Shown here one piece after another: positions 52,081 through 59,773 of a stretch of 64,000 bases of DNA. The translations under genes were made by a program, and so were the position numbers. Below the pieces are notes generated by a model, which searched no databases, had not been told where the DNA came from, and saw only the letters and a program-made list of their open reading frames with translations. Source of the DNA: DASPJR01 sp035628505 (lineage in GTDB: Bacteria; Planctomycetota; SZUA-567; H5-PLA8); the NCBI GenBank assembly GCA_035628505.1, contig DASPJR010000232.1:49216-113215 (forward strand), read 5' to 3'. Each line of letters begins with the position of its first letter. Positions within the stretch are counted from its first letter, which is position 1.

Positions 52081-52108
52081 CAAAGACGCAGAGACGCAAA
52101 GAAAGAAT
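52081..52108. repeat. octamer word repeat inside a coding region
   Basis: On the minus strand CTTTGCGT, CTCTGCGT and CTTTGCGT follow at 8-base spacing. The same words occur in the rpsO upstream region (39447-39472). Confidence 0.75.
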
Positions 52109-52420
52109 GAGGGGGCGAAGGCTGACGGCAACAGCACTCCTGACAGCACCCACGCTGAGCCGGCCTGCATCATCGACGAGGAGCCGAGCGCGCTCGAGCG
52201 CACGCATCTGTGGGATCCCATTCGGGCAGTCTGCACGTACCTGGAGATCCCCCAGCGCGTGCTCTCGAGTCTGCTTAAAGAAATCAGCGGCATGTCGATT
52301 GAGCAGCTCGTTGACCGCATCAAAGCCGAGACGATCCGCGGCATTTTCAAAGCGAGGCTGAAAGTCTTTCTGAGCGCGTGGTTTGCCTCGGATAACGGGA
52401 AAAAGGCGCTGCGCGCACGG

Positions 52421-52479
52421 GGCCGGCGGGACGCCGGCGGTCCCAGCAACGATGGTCGGCGGGACGCCGGCGGTCCCAG
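52421..52479. repeat. two 33-base GC-rich dyad repeats inside a coding region
   Basis: GGCGGGACGCCGGCGGTCCC occurs at 52425-52444 and again at 52458-52477, a period of 33 bases. Each copy is a dyad (GGGAC with GTCCC around GCCGGCG). The unit is REP-like but differs from the GGTGG family. Confidence 0.85.
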
Positions 52480-52829
52480 TGACGACCGTGCCAGTCTGGC
52501 GGATGTATGCGGCGCTGAAACGTTCCCGGCGCGGGCCGCGTTTTGACCGCACGCAGTGGGCTGCCGAACTGGGATTCAGCTCCTATAGCCGGCTGTACCG
52601 CGCGGTCCTGCTGGCAGAGAAAAAATCGCTACATCAGCTCGAGATCGCCCTCATCGAAGAGCTACTCCCGAACGACGCACTGTGCGCTCGTGAACAGAAT
52701 GTGACTGGCGAGGCGGCGCATCCTAAAGGAGAGGTCCTGAGAGGCACTCTGGGCTCCGCCGTGCCAGAATCAGGCAGAAAAGACGAACCGGAGGCTACAG
52801 ATTCGACGTCTAACGGAGGTAGCGCCTGA

Positions 52830-52941
52830 GTTACTCGCCAGGCCGCGCGTATTTTATGCGCCAGAGTTGTAACCTGGCACGGCGCGTGATAGTTTGAGAT
52901 GAGTATTGCTGGTGCCAGCTCTCCTTTAAGGAGCAGGACTG
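52830..52941. other. upstream region of the DUF4175-like gene
   Basis: 112 bases without a gene. CTCCTTTAAGGAG at 52921-52933 is a 13-base palindrome whose right half is the Shine-Dalgarno of the next gene, so folding would hide the ribosome site. Confidence 0.5.
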
Positions 52942-54915
52942 ATGACGACTATTGCCGCTGATTCACCCGGAGTGGTCTCGGCGCGGCAGCGGATCCGGCA
53001 ATATGCCGACCGCGCGCTGATGCGGCTGCGGCTGCAGGAATGTATCAACGGGATTCTTGTCGCGGCCACAGTGCTGCTCTGGCTGCTGGTCGTGTTCCTG
53101 TTTGGAGACCGTCTGTTCTCGCTGGCTAAAGTCGGTGTGAACGTAGTCGTGCTCTGGGGCATGCTGAGCCTGCTTTCGATTCCCTATATTCTCTGGCGCA
53201 CGTTTACCAACCGCCTGCATGAGACGCTTGCGGCGGTGCTGGCAGACGACCGGCTGGGTCTGCATGCGCGCATCTGCACAGCATTGACGCTCGATCTGAA
53301 AGACCCGGCGAACGAAGCATTCAGCGAGGTCTTCTATGCTGAAGCGCTCGAGCGGCTGCAGAAACTGGACGTCGAGAAGGCGTTTCCCGTTCGCATCTCG
53401 AAAGGCTTTGCGCTGCTGCTTCTGCCTGCGTGCGCGGCGTTCGCGATTTACCAGTTCATGCCGTACCAGGATAAAGCCGGCTGGGTCGCCGCTGCCGAGA
53501 ACAAGCGCAAGGCCGAAGTGCAGCAGCAGAAAGCGGCAAAGCTGCTCGAAGGCAAGCTGGAAGACATGAAGAAAAAGGTCGACGAGCAGGTCGATGAGCA
53601 GAGCGGGCAGTTCAAAGCCAATCAGTTGATCCAGCAAGCCGACAAGATCGCCAAAGAATTGAAGGAAGGCAAGCGCAACCCTGACGATGCGCTCGTGGCG
53701 ATGGGGCAGCTTAAAAAGCAGATCGAGAACGAGAAAGACAAGATCACGCAGGGCAAGGAATTCCTGGAGCGCCTCGAGAAGCTGCAGGCCAAGGATCTGA
53801 ACCTCGAAGATTCCGATCTCACCAAGGCGGTTTCTGAAGCTCTGAAAATGGGAGACCCCGGATTAGCCGCGCGGCAGCTGCGGCGTCTGGCGCAGGACAT
53901 CAAGAAGGACATCCTGGATAACCCGAACAAGAGCGACGAGCAGAAACGGCAGGACCTCGAGAAGCTCAAGCGCGAAGTGGAGAAGCTCGCGGGCGCGCTT
54001 GCCGAAGACGAGGCGCTGCGTGAGAACCTGCAGGAACTCTCCGAAAAGGCGATGAACGCGGCCGACTTCCAGAAGCTTCAGAGTGAGATGAAGAAGCAGA
54101 TGGAAAAGGAGAACAAGGGCAACAAGAAGAACGGCGACGACATCGAAAAGCAGATCGAAGAAGTGGCCGAGGAGCTCGAGCGGCTTGAAGAGGACAATGA
54201 CGTTCAGCTCGGCGAAGAAGACGAGAAGAAGATGGAGAACCTCGAGGCAATTGAAGAGGGTCTCGACCAGGCGATGGAAGGCATCGCCAACGAAAACGGC
54301 GAGCAGGCCGGACAGGAAGCGGGCGGCCAGCCCAGCGGCCAGAACGGCAAGCCTCAGCCCGGCGGAAAGAGCGGAAAGAAGACCGCGCGCAAAGGACGCT
54401 CCATGCAAGGCAAGGCCGGACGGCAGCAGGGCCAGCAGGCCGGTCAGGAAGGCGGCGAGCAGGGCAAGCAGGGCGGCCGTTCCGGTGGACAGGGCGATGA
54501 GAACGGCGAGAAGAACGCGAACAACAAGCCCGGCGACGGCCAGGGCGGCGGCGGTCCCGGGCAGGGCCTGCGCCCCTTCCGCAACATCGCTGATCCGGGC
54601 TTCAAAGCCGAGCAGCTTAAAGGCCAGCTCAAGGCTGGCGCGATCACGGGCCTCTCGCACTTCCGCGGACAGGGCGCCAAAGGCGACGCGCCCACCGAGT
54701 TCGTCAAAGCGCTGACCTCCGCCGAGCAGGAAGCGTCCAGCTCGCTGGAGCTCGAACGCATTCCCAGCGACGCGCGCGAAGTCGTGCGCGATTACTTCCT
54801 GAAAGTAAAGCAGGGCGCCAACATTCAGACGGCTCCCCAGCAACCGGCGCCCGGTGAACAACCAGCGCTACCGGGCGAAATCAAAGCGCAGCCGAAAGAA
54901 TCGCTCAAGGAATAG
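52942..54915 (+). CDS. DUF4175-like membrane protein with coiled coil and Gly/Gln-rich tail
   Basis: The 657-residue product starts at the ATG at 52942 with AAGGAGC eight bases upstream. Two membrane segments (about 36-55 and 62-82) are followed by the RLGLHARICTAL motif that parallels the gene at 1622. A third membrane segment lies near 155-172. A long charged coiled coil (about 185-450) follows. A low-complexity part rich in Gly, Gln and Lys (about 450-545; QQGQQAGQEGGEQGKQGG) precedes a last globular region with TGLSHFRGQGAKGDAPTEFV and a terminal Pro-rich tail. Similar proteins are common in planctomycete-like genomes, usually near VWA proteins; such a protein is encoded at 60852. No enzymatic motif is seen. 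Confidence 0.8.
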   Translation: MTTIAADSPGVVSARQRIRQYADRALMRLRLQECINGILVAATVLLWLLVVFLFGDRLFSLAKVGVNVVVLWGMLSLLSIPYILWRTFTNRLHETLAAVLADDRLGLHARICTALTLDLKDPANEAFSEVFYAEALERLQKLDVEKAFPVRISKGFALLLLPACAAFAIYQFMPYQDKAGWVAAAENKRKAEVQQQKAAKLLEGKLEDMKKKVDEQVDEQSGQFKANQLIQQADKIAKELKEGKRNPDDALVAMGQLKKQIENEKDKITQGKEFLERLEKLQAKDLNLEDSDLTKAVSEALKMGDPGLAARQLRRLAQDIKKDILDNPNKSDEQKRQDLEKLKREVEKLAGALAEDEALRENLQELSEKAMNAADFQKLQSEMKKQMEKENKGNKKNGDDIEKQIEEVAEELERLEEDNDVQLGEEDEKKMENLEAIEEGLDQAMEGIANENGEQAGQEAGGQPSGQNGKPQPGGKSGKKTARKGRSMQGKAGRQQGQQAGQEGGEQGKQGGRSGGQGDENGEKNANNKPGDGQGGGGPGQGLRPFRNIADPGFKAEQLKGQLKAGAITGLSHFRGQGAKGDAPTEFVKALTSAEQEASSSLELERIPSDAREVVRDYFLKVKQGANIQTAPQQPAPGEQPALPGEIKAQPKESLKE

Positions 54916-54992
54916 ACCACTCACTCAAGATTCTGGACTCAAGACTCCAGACTCAAGACTCCTGACTTAAGTGACTCAAGACTCCAGGTCGT
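54916..54992. repeat. GACTCAA/GACTCCA heptamer array
   Basis: From 54940 to 54987 the words GACTCAA, GACTCCA, GACTCAA, GACTCCT, GACTTAA, then GACTCAA, GACTCCA follow in an exact 7-base register with one 2-base interruption. It fills the junction between two co-directional genes. This is the clearest copy of the family. Confidence 0.85.
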
Positions 54993-56033
54993 ATGATCAA
55001 TCCGCGTTTCGTCGTCGTGATCGTCCTGGCGCTTGCGGCCATCGCGGCGGCGCTGCTGCTGAGCGCGCCCGCGATTCCGAAAGAGCGCGCGGTGGTCGTG
55101 TACACCTCGGTGGATGCCGAGTACGCGCTGCCGCTCTTTGAGCGCTTCGAGAAGGAAAGCGGCATCAAGGTCGTGGCGCGCACTGACGGAGAAGCCACGA
55201 AGACTACCGGCATGGCCGAGCAGCTCCTGCAGCGCAAGGACAATCCGGACGGCGACGTGTTCTGGAACTCGGAGCTCTCTTTCACGCAGCTGCTGGCGGA
55301 TAAAGGCGCGCTCGAACCGTACATCTCGCCGGCCGCGGACAAAATTCCGGCGCACTTCAAGCATCCGGACGGACTGTGGACCGGATTCGGCTGCCGCGCG
55401 CGCGTTCTTGTCTACAACACGCAGAAGGTCACGCGCGAGGAGCTGCCGAAGTCGCTCGAAGACCTGAGCCTGCCGCGCTGGAAGGGGAAGTTTGCCGTCG
55501 CCAAACCGCTGTTCGGAACAACCCGCAGCCACCTCGTGGCGCTCGTGCTGGCACTGGGCGAAGAGAAAGCCTTCGCGCTCTTCCGTGCGTGGCGCGAGAA
55601 CGGTGTGGTCATCGCCGAGAGCAACGGAGACGTGCGCAACCGGGTGGCCGATGGGACGTTCGAGATCGGCCTGACCGACACGGACGATGTGATCTCCGCC
55701 ATGGAACGCAACAAGCCTGTGAATTTCACGATCCCGCAGCAGACGCGCGCGGTCACCGAAGCGTTCCTGATTCCGAACACGGTCGCGATCCTGAAGGGCT
55801 GCAAGCATCCGGCCGAAGCGCGTGCGTTCGTCGACTATCTCCTGCGGCCGGAGACCGAAGCGTGGCTTGCGGAGAACGGCGCGCGGCAGATTCCCGTGCG
55901 CGACGTCGGCGCAAAAATTCCAGACTGGATGCACGACATCAAGCCGCTGCAGGTGGATGCCAGGGAGCTCGCGGCGAAGGTTCTGCCGCTCGGCGAGCGC
56001 ATTTACCGCGTGCTGCTTGGCGAGGAAAAATAA
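54993..56033 (+). CDS. Fbp-type ABC transporter substrate-binding protein
   Basis: The 346-residue product starts at the ATG at 54993. Residues 1-27 form a signal peptide or anchor without a lipobox cysteine. The periplasmic binding fold follows (VVVYTSVDAEYALPLFERF, GDVFWNSELSFTQLL, GLWTGFGCRARVLVYNT, KFAVAKPLFGTT, AFLIPNTVAILKG). It resembles ferric iron (FbpA/AfuA) binding proteins; the Tyr pair that holds Fe(III) could not be confirmed, so other ions or thiamine-like ligands remain possible. Its permease and ATPase follow at 57421 and 59075, separated by an opposite-strand isomerase gene. Confidence 0.88.
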   Translation: MINPRFVVVIVLALAAIAAALLLSAPAIPKERAVVVYTSVDAEYALPLFERFEKESGIKVVARTDGEATKTTGMAEQLLQRKDNPDGDVFWNSELSFTQLLADKGALEPYISPAADKIPAHFKHPDGLWTGFGCRARVLVYNTQKVTREELPKSLEDLSLPRWKGKFAVAKPLFGTTRSHLVALVLALGEEKAFALFRAWRENGVVIAESNGDVRNRVADGTFEIGLTDTDDVISAMERNKPVNFTIPQQTRAVTEAFLIPNTVAILKGCKHPAEARAFVDYLLRPETEAWLAENGARQIPVRDVGAKIPDWMHDIKPLQVDARELAAKVLPLGERIYRVLLGEEK

Positions 56034-56035
56034 AG

Positions 56036-56080
56036 TTCACCGCAGAAACGCAGTTCTGTTCTCCGCGCCTCTGCGGTGAA
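56036..56080. terminator. 11-bp hairpin between convergent genes
   Basis: TTCACCGCAGA (56036-56046) and TCTGCGGTGAA (56070-56080) pair perfectly around a 23-base loop that repeats CGCAG-like words. It lies between the SBP stop and the isomerase stop. No U-tract is present, so termination strength is uncertain. Confidence 0.6.
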
Positions 56081-56086
56081 AGCAGC

Positions 56087-57022
56087 TTAGAGGCTCTTCG
56101 CGACAGCGGCCTGCATCTTCTCGAGGCCGATTTTCGCCACGGTGAGCGCGTCGCGCTTCCACTCGTTGCGGTTGAAGAGCTCCAGCGAGAGGACGCCCTT
56201 GAAGCCGTTGGCGCGCAGGTCCTTGAACAGCTGCGTGAGCGGCGCGACGCCGTCTCCGGGATAGATGCGGTGCGCGTCGGTGATCGCCGGAACAGGCGGA
56301 TCTGCGGGAAAATCGTTCATATGGAAGCAGGTGATTTTCGAGGCATCCACCGACTTCATATCCGCGAAGTTGTTCCCGCCGCGGTGGAGATGGAACACGT
56401 CGAGCAGCAGGCACGCCTGCGGATGGCCGCAATCTTTGACGACCTTAACGGCGTCGTGCAGCTTGCAGAGGGTCTTGGAGAACCCCCAGAGTTCCAGCTC
56501 CGCCGGAACGCCCATTTTTTCGCCGAGCTCGCAAAGCACTTTGTAGCGCTCGGTACACTTGTCGATGGGCATCTCCACTCCGGTGACACCCACCGGCGGG
56601 GCCGCGATGCGCTTGGCGCCGATTTGCGCGCAGTTGTCCATGTCGCGCTTGGCCTGCTCAAGACCTTTCGTGCGCTTGGCTTCGTCGTCATTGAGGTAAT
56701 CAAAGAAGCCGATGACGCTGTCGACGGCGAGACCCTTGTCGGCCAGAAGTTTTCCGAGGTCCTTGAGCGCGGTCGGGCCGGCTTTCGCGACGACGTCGAT
56801 CTCTCGCGTCCATGGCTCAAGCGCCGTGTAGCCCGCTTTGGCCGCGATCTCGATTTCTTCCTGCAGCGTCAGCTTCTGCCCGCTGATGGTGCTGGTGTTC
56901 AGGCAGTAGCGGAAGCCGCTTTTGTCCTCGGCGCGCGCCGACGAACCCAGCGACGCGCCCAGCCATGCCGCTCCAGCGCCGGCAAGAAACGTTCTGCGGG
57001 AAGAATTGAAAGCATTGCTCAT
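56087..57022 (-). CDS. Tat-exported sugar phosphate isomerase/epimerase-like TIM barrel
   Basis: The 311-residue product starts at the ATG at 57022 with GGAG upstream. The N-terminus has a Tat signal (SRRTFLAGAGAAWLGASLG, residues 8-26), so the protein is probably exported folded. The TIM barrel follows: YCLNTSTISGQKLTLQ, GYTALEPWTREID, ELELWGFSKT, LLLDVFHLHRGGN, CFHMNDFPADPP and VLSLELFNRNEW. The metal-binding Glu, Asp, His and Glu positions appear intact. Related proteins act on sugars or inositol-like compounds; periplasmic members are common in planctomycete-like genomes. It lies on the opposite strand between two parts of one ABC transporter operon. Confidence 0.9.
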   Translation of the reverse strand: MSNAFNSSRRTFLAGAGAAWLGASLGSSARAEDKSGFRYCLNTSTISGQKLTLQEEIEIAAKAGYTALEPWTREIDVVAKAGPTALKDLGKLLADKGLAVDSVIGFFDYLNDDEAKRTKGLEQAKRDMDNCAQIGAKRIAAPPVGVTGVEMPIDKCTERYKVLCELGEKMGVPAELELWGFSKTLCKLHDAVKVVKDCGHPQACLLLDVFHLHRGGNNFADMKSVDASKITCFHMNDFPADPPVPAITDAHRIYPGDGVAPLTQLFKDLRANGFKGVLSLELFNRNEWKRDALTVAKIGLEKMQAAVAKSL

Positions 57023-57135
57023 CTCGGAAACTCCTCAGTGAGTTTTTGGAAAAGCTCGTTTTCGTGCACGCGCGCCGAACTGTCAACCAGCTTTGCAAAC
57101 CCGTGCAGGGCCCCCTATACCGGGTGCCCATCCTG

Positions 57136-57185
57136 GGTGGCCCAGCCCAACGGGCTGGGTTCGCGAAGCGAACAAGAAGCTCCAG
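57136..57185 (+). repeat. REP-like element, copy 3 of the family
   Basis: GGTGGCCCAGCCC, loop AAC, GGGCTGGG, then TTCGC-GAA-GCGAA and CAAGAAGCTCCAG. The arrangement is the same as 51303 on the minus strand. Confidence 0.82.
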
Positions 57186-57236
57186 GAACAACGTCCGCCA
57201 TTTTTTTGTGCAACCCAACTCGGAAGCGCATCCGTC

Positions 57237-57284
57237 CTGCGGCTTCTTGTCGCTGCGCGACACGGCGCCCTGGGCCGTGCCACC
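57237..57284 (-). repeat. REP-like element, copy 4, facing copy 3
   Basis: On the minus strand: GGTGGCACGGCCC, AGG spacer, GCGCCGTG, then TCGC-GCA-GCGA and CAAGAAGCCGCAG. It faces the copy at 57136, repeating the plus/minus order of 51158 and 51303. Confidence 0.8.
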
Positions 57285-57420
57285 GTTCGGCAACAAACGA
57301 GTGGCGCGTGAGGAGCGGCGGAATCCCCGTCGCCCGACACCCGCCACCCGCGTGCGAATGCAAATCCAGATGTTGTGACGCGCGGCATTTGTGTTCTATT
57401 CAATGAGGCGGATGGGTCCT

Positions 57421-59064
57421 ATGCGGCAGCCTTCGAAAATTGATCACGCGCTACACGTTCTGCTCGCGCTCGCATTGCTTGCGCCGCTGCTGATTGCCTT
57501 TGCCGGACAGGGCGGATTTGCCGACGCCTTCGGTTCCTACGAATCAGGCGAACCGGGATTTGCCGCGGCGCGCAAAGCCGCGCTAGTGGCCGCGACTGGA
57601 CGCAGCCTGCTCGTTGGAATTCTCGCGACCGGCATGGCTCTGCTGATCGGAATTCCTGCCGGCTGGGCGCTATCGGAGAAGAGCGGCGGCGGCCTCTCGC
57701 GGAAGGCGGTTCTCCTCCTGGTGGTGACGGCGCTGCCTTTGGCCTTGCCGGCATCGGTGAGCGTCAGCGGCTGGGTGGGGTTGTTCGCGCCGGCAGGCGT
57801 CGCCTCGCGCTTTAACGTGCCGATTCCCGGATTCGCGCCCGAGTCGCGCGGCTGGCTGTTCAGCGAATTTGGCGCGGCGCTCGTGCTCGCCAGCAGCCTC
57901 TGGCCAATCATTGCGCTGGAGACCTGGCCCGGCTTCCGGCGCTCGCGCAATGAAGCCTACGAAGCGGCGCTGCTGTACAGCTCGCGCGGCCGCAGCTTTT
58001 TACGCATCGTGCTGCCGCAGGTCGCCGGCGAAATTGCCGCGGGCGCGCTGCTGGTCTTCCTGTTCAGCAGCACCGATTTCAGCGTCAGCTCGCTCCTCCT
58101 CGTCCGCACGCTGCCGACCGAAGTCCACGATGCGCTGATGCTAGGCAAAACGGCCAGTGCAGCGTGGGCGAGCATGCCACTGCTGCTGCTCATCGGAATC
58201 GTTGCGTGGCTATCCGTCCGCGTCACGCGCGACAACTTGCCCCAGGATTCGCCGCGCGACACGCGCGAGATGCCCTCTGGCCTGATTCCTCTTTCCGTGC
58301 TAAGCGCCGGCATTCTGCTCGGATTCGTCCTCCCGATGGCCGTCTGTTTCGTGCAGGCGCAGAACACCAATAAACCTCTGTCGGTCGTGTTCGGCGCAGG
58401 CACCGAGGCGCTCGGAAGTTCGCTGCGCATCGCCGCAGCCGTCGCCGTCATTTCGATCATCGCTGCTATCGCGCGAACGGTCCTGTGGCCTGAGACCCGC
58501 ACGCGGCCGATTAACATAGCAAGCCTGTTTCTGCTGGCCATTCCCGGATCGTTCCTCGCCGCCGCGCTGCTGGCCATCGAGCTGGCGCTCAGTGGCACGC
58601 TGAATGGAACGGCTCTGGCGACTGCGCTTCCGGCGGCAACGTTTGCAGCCGCTCTCGTCATCCGCTTTCTCTATATTCCTCTGCGCCTGGTCGAAGAAGG
58701 GCTGGCGGCACTGGACCCGGATCTTCTCGACGCGGCCGCGCTCGCCGGACACGGCCGCCTCTCGCGCGCGGTGTCGATTGCCCTGCCGCTGATCCTGCCG
58801 CACATCCTGGCGGCCTCGGCACTCGTGTTCATCTTTGCCCTGGGGGAAGTACCCATGTCATCGCGACTGGCGCCGCCGGGGCTTGTTCCGGCAACTGTCT
58901 GGTTGTTTCAGCAGCAGCACATGGGGTATGATGAAGCCGTCTTTGGTCTCAGTCTCCTGCTGGGAGGAGTCGTGGCCGGCGTGCTTTTGCTGTGCGGAAC
59001 CGCCGCGCTGATTATCCTGAAGTGGACTGACCGTGCACGCGCGCCGGTGGTTGAAGGACTTTGA
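57421..59064 (+). CDS. ABC transporter permease, fused double domain (Fbp type)
   Basis: The product is 547 residues from the ATG at 57421; in-frame starts at 57391, 57403 and 57412 exist. It has about twelve membrane segments in two homologous halves. The cytoplasmic EAA-type loops that touch the ATPase occur once per half: YEAALLYSSRGRSFLRIVLP (about 180-199) and DAAALAGHGRLSRAVSIALP (about 440-459). Such tandem permeases are typical of Fe(III), thiamine and 2-aminoethylphosphonate importers. Its stop overlaps the ATPase region by less than the usual spacing, and the ATPase starts 11 bases later, so they are one operon. Confidence 0.9.
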   Translation: MRQPSKIDHALHVLLALALLAPLLIAFAGQGGFADAFGSYESGEPGFAAARKAALVAATGRSLLVGILATGMALLIGIPAGWALSEKSGGGLSRKAVLLLVVTALPLALPASVSVSGWVGLFAPAGVASRFNVPIPGFAPESRGWLFSEFGAALVLASSLWPIIALETWPGFRRSRNEAYEAALLYSSRGRSFLRIVLPQVAGEIAAGALLVFLFSSTDFSVSSLLLVRTLPTEVHDALMLGKTASAAWASMPLLLLIGIVAWLSVRVTRDNLPQDSPRDTREMPSGLIPLSVLSAGILLGFVLPMAVCFVQAQNTNKPLSVVFGAGTEALGSSLRIAAAVAVISIIAAIARTVLWPETRTRPINIASLFLLAIPGSFLAAALLAIELALSGTLNGTALATALPAATFAAALVIRFLYIPLRLVEEGLAALDPDLLDAAALAGHGRLSRAVSIALPLILPHILAASALVFIFALGEVPMSSRLAPPGLVPATVWLFQQQHMGYDEAVFGLSLLLGGVVAGVLLLCGTAALIILKWTDRARAPVVEGL

Positions 59065-59074
59065 GGGGACTGTT

Positions 59075-59773
59075 TTGAGCCGTCTGGATGTACATGAAAT
59101 CGAGAAGACGCTGAGCGGCGCGCAGGCGGGTGCTTCCGCGGTGCTGCGCGCCGTCACGTTCTCGATCTCTGACGGCGAGTGCCTCGGCCTGAAAGGTTCA
59201 ACCGGTTCAGGCAAGACGACGCTGCTGCGCATCATCGCTGGCCTGCTCGCCCCGGATTCGGGCGAAATCCTGCTCGACGACCGGCTGATTTCCTCCGCAA
59301 AAACGCAGCTGCCGCCGGCGCAACGCGGCATCGCGCTGGTTTTTCAGAGCCTTGGCTTATGGCCGCACCTGACTGTGAAAGGCCATCTTGACTTCGTGCT
59401 CTCGGCCACTGGCCTGAGCCGCGCCGAGCAGGAGGCGCACTGCGCCAATGCGCTCGAGACGTTTCTGATCCGCGATCTGGCGTCGCGCTATCCGGCGCAG
59501 CTTTCCGGCGGCGAGCGGCACCTGCTGGCGCTCGCCCGCGCGTTCTGCACGCAGACAAGGCTGCTGCTGCTCGATGAGCCATTCACCGGGCTGGATTCGG
59601 GCTTGAAGTCGCGCGTGCTGGAGACGCTGGCACAGGAACGCCTGCGCCGGAATCTGACGACGCTATTGGTAACACACAACGACGATGAAATGCGCTGTCT
59701 GTGCGACCGCGTGGAGCACCTCAGCGAAGGCCATATTGTCACGCGCAGCCGGAAAGTGCAGAACACGGAATGA
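59075..59773 (+). CDS. ABC transporter ATPase (Fbp type)
   Basis: The product is 232 residues from a TTG at 59075, with GAGGGG seven bases upstream; a GTG at 59033 overlaps the permease and is less likely. Walker A GSTGSGKTT lies near 40-48, the signature LSGGERHLLALARAF near 143-157, Walker B LLLLDEPF near 163-170 and the switch His in LLVTHNDDEM near 195-204. The length is short for the FbpC group, which usually has an extra C-terminal regulatory domain of 100 or more residues; it is absent here. Its stop overlaps the next start by four bases (ATGA). Confidence 0.92.
   Translation: MSRLDVHEIEKTLSGAQAGASAVLRAVTFSISDGECLGLKGSTGSGKTTLLRIIAGLLAPDSGEILLDDRLISSAKTQLPPAQRGIALVFQSLGLWPHLTVKGHLDFVLSATGLSRAEQEAHCANALETFLIRDLASRYPAQLSGGERHLLALARAFCTQTRLLLLDEPFTGLDSGLKSRVLETLAQERLRRNLTTLLVTHNDDEMRCLCDRVEHLSEGHIVTRSRKVQNTE

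Larger units (their letters stand above)
51677..52829 (+). pseudogene. HTH (AraC-like) regulator gene broken by repeat insertions
   Basis: The first frame (51677-52546) encodes about 250 sensible residues: a helical N-terminal part (KLRQHLGDFKEYFGNQY) and a first HTH-like block (YLEIPQRVLSSLLKEISGMS). The frame then passes through two 33-base GC-rich repeats and ends as RRDAGGP repeats. The expected C-terminal HTH (RTQWAAELGFSSYSRLYRAV) continues in another frame up to 52829. The insertion at 52421-52479 therefore seems to shift the frame. A second insertion of octamer words, 52081-52108, is read in frame as PRKDAETQRK. The intact protein would be about 360 residues. The family is not certain; the C-terminal block resembles the DNA-binding half of AraC-type regulators. 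Confidence 0.6.
57023..57420. other. repeat-rich region in front of the ABC permease
   Basis: About 400 bases hold a facing pair of REP-like elements (57136-57185 and 57237-57284). A GTG at 57391 and ATGs at 57403 and 57412 are in frame with the permease and could extend it. No other gene is seen. Confidence 0.6.

Noticed and set aside
54940..54987. CRISPR array
   Set aside because: The unit is only 7 bases with no spacers. It is a tandem word repeat. No cas gene is present.
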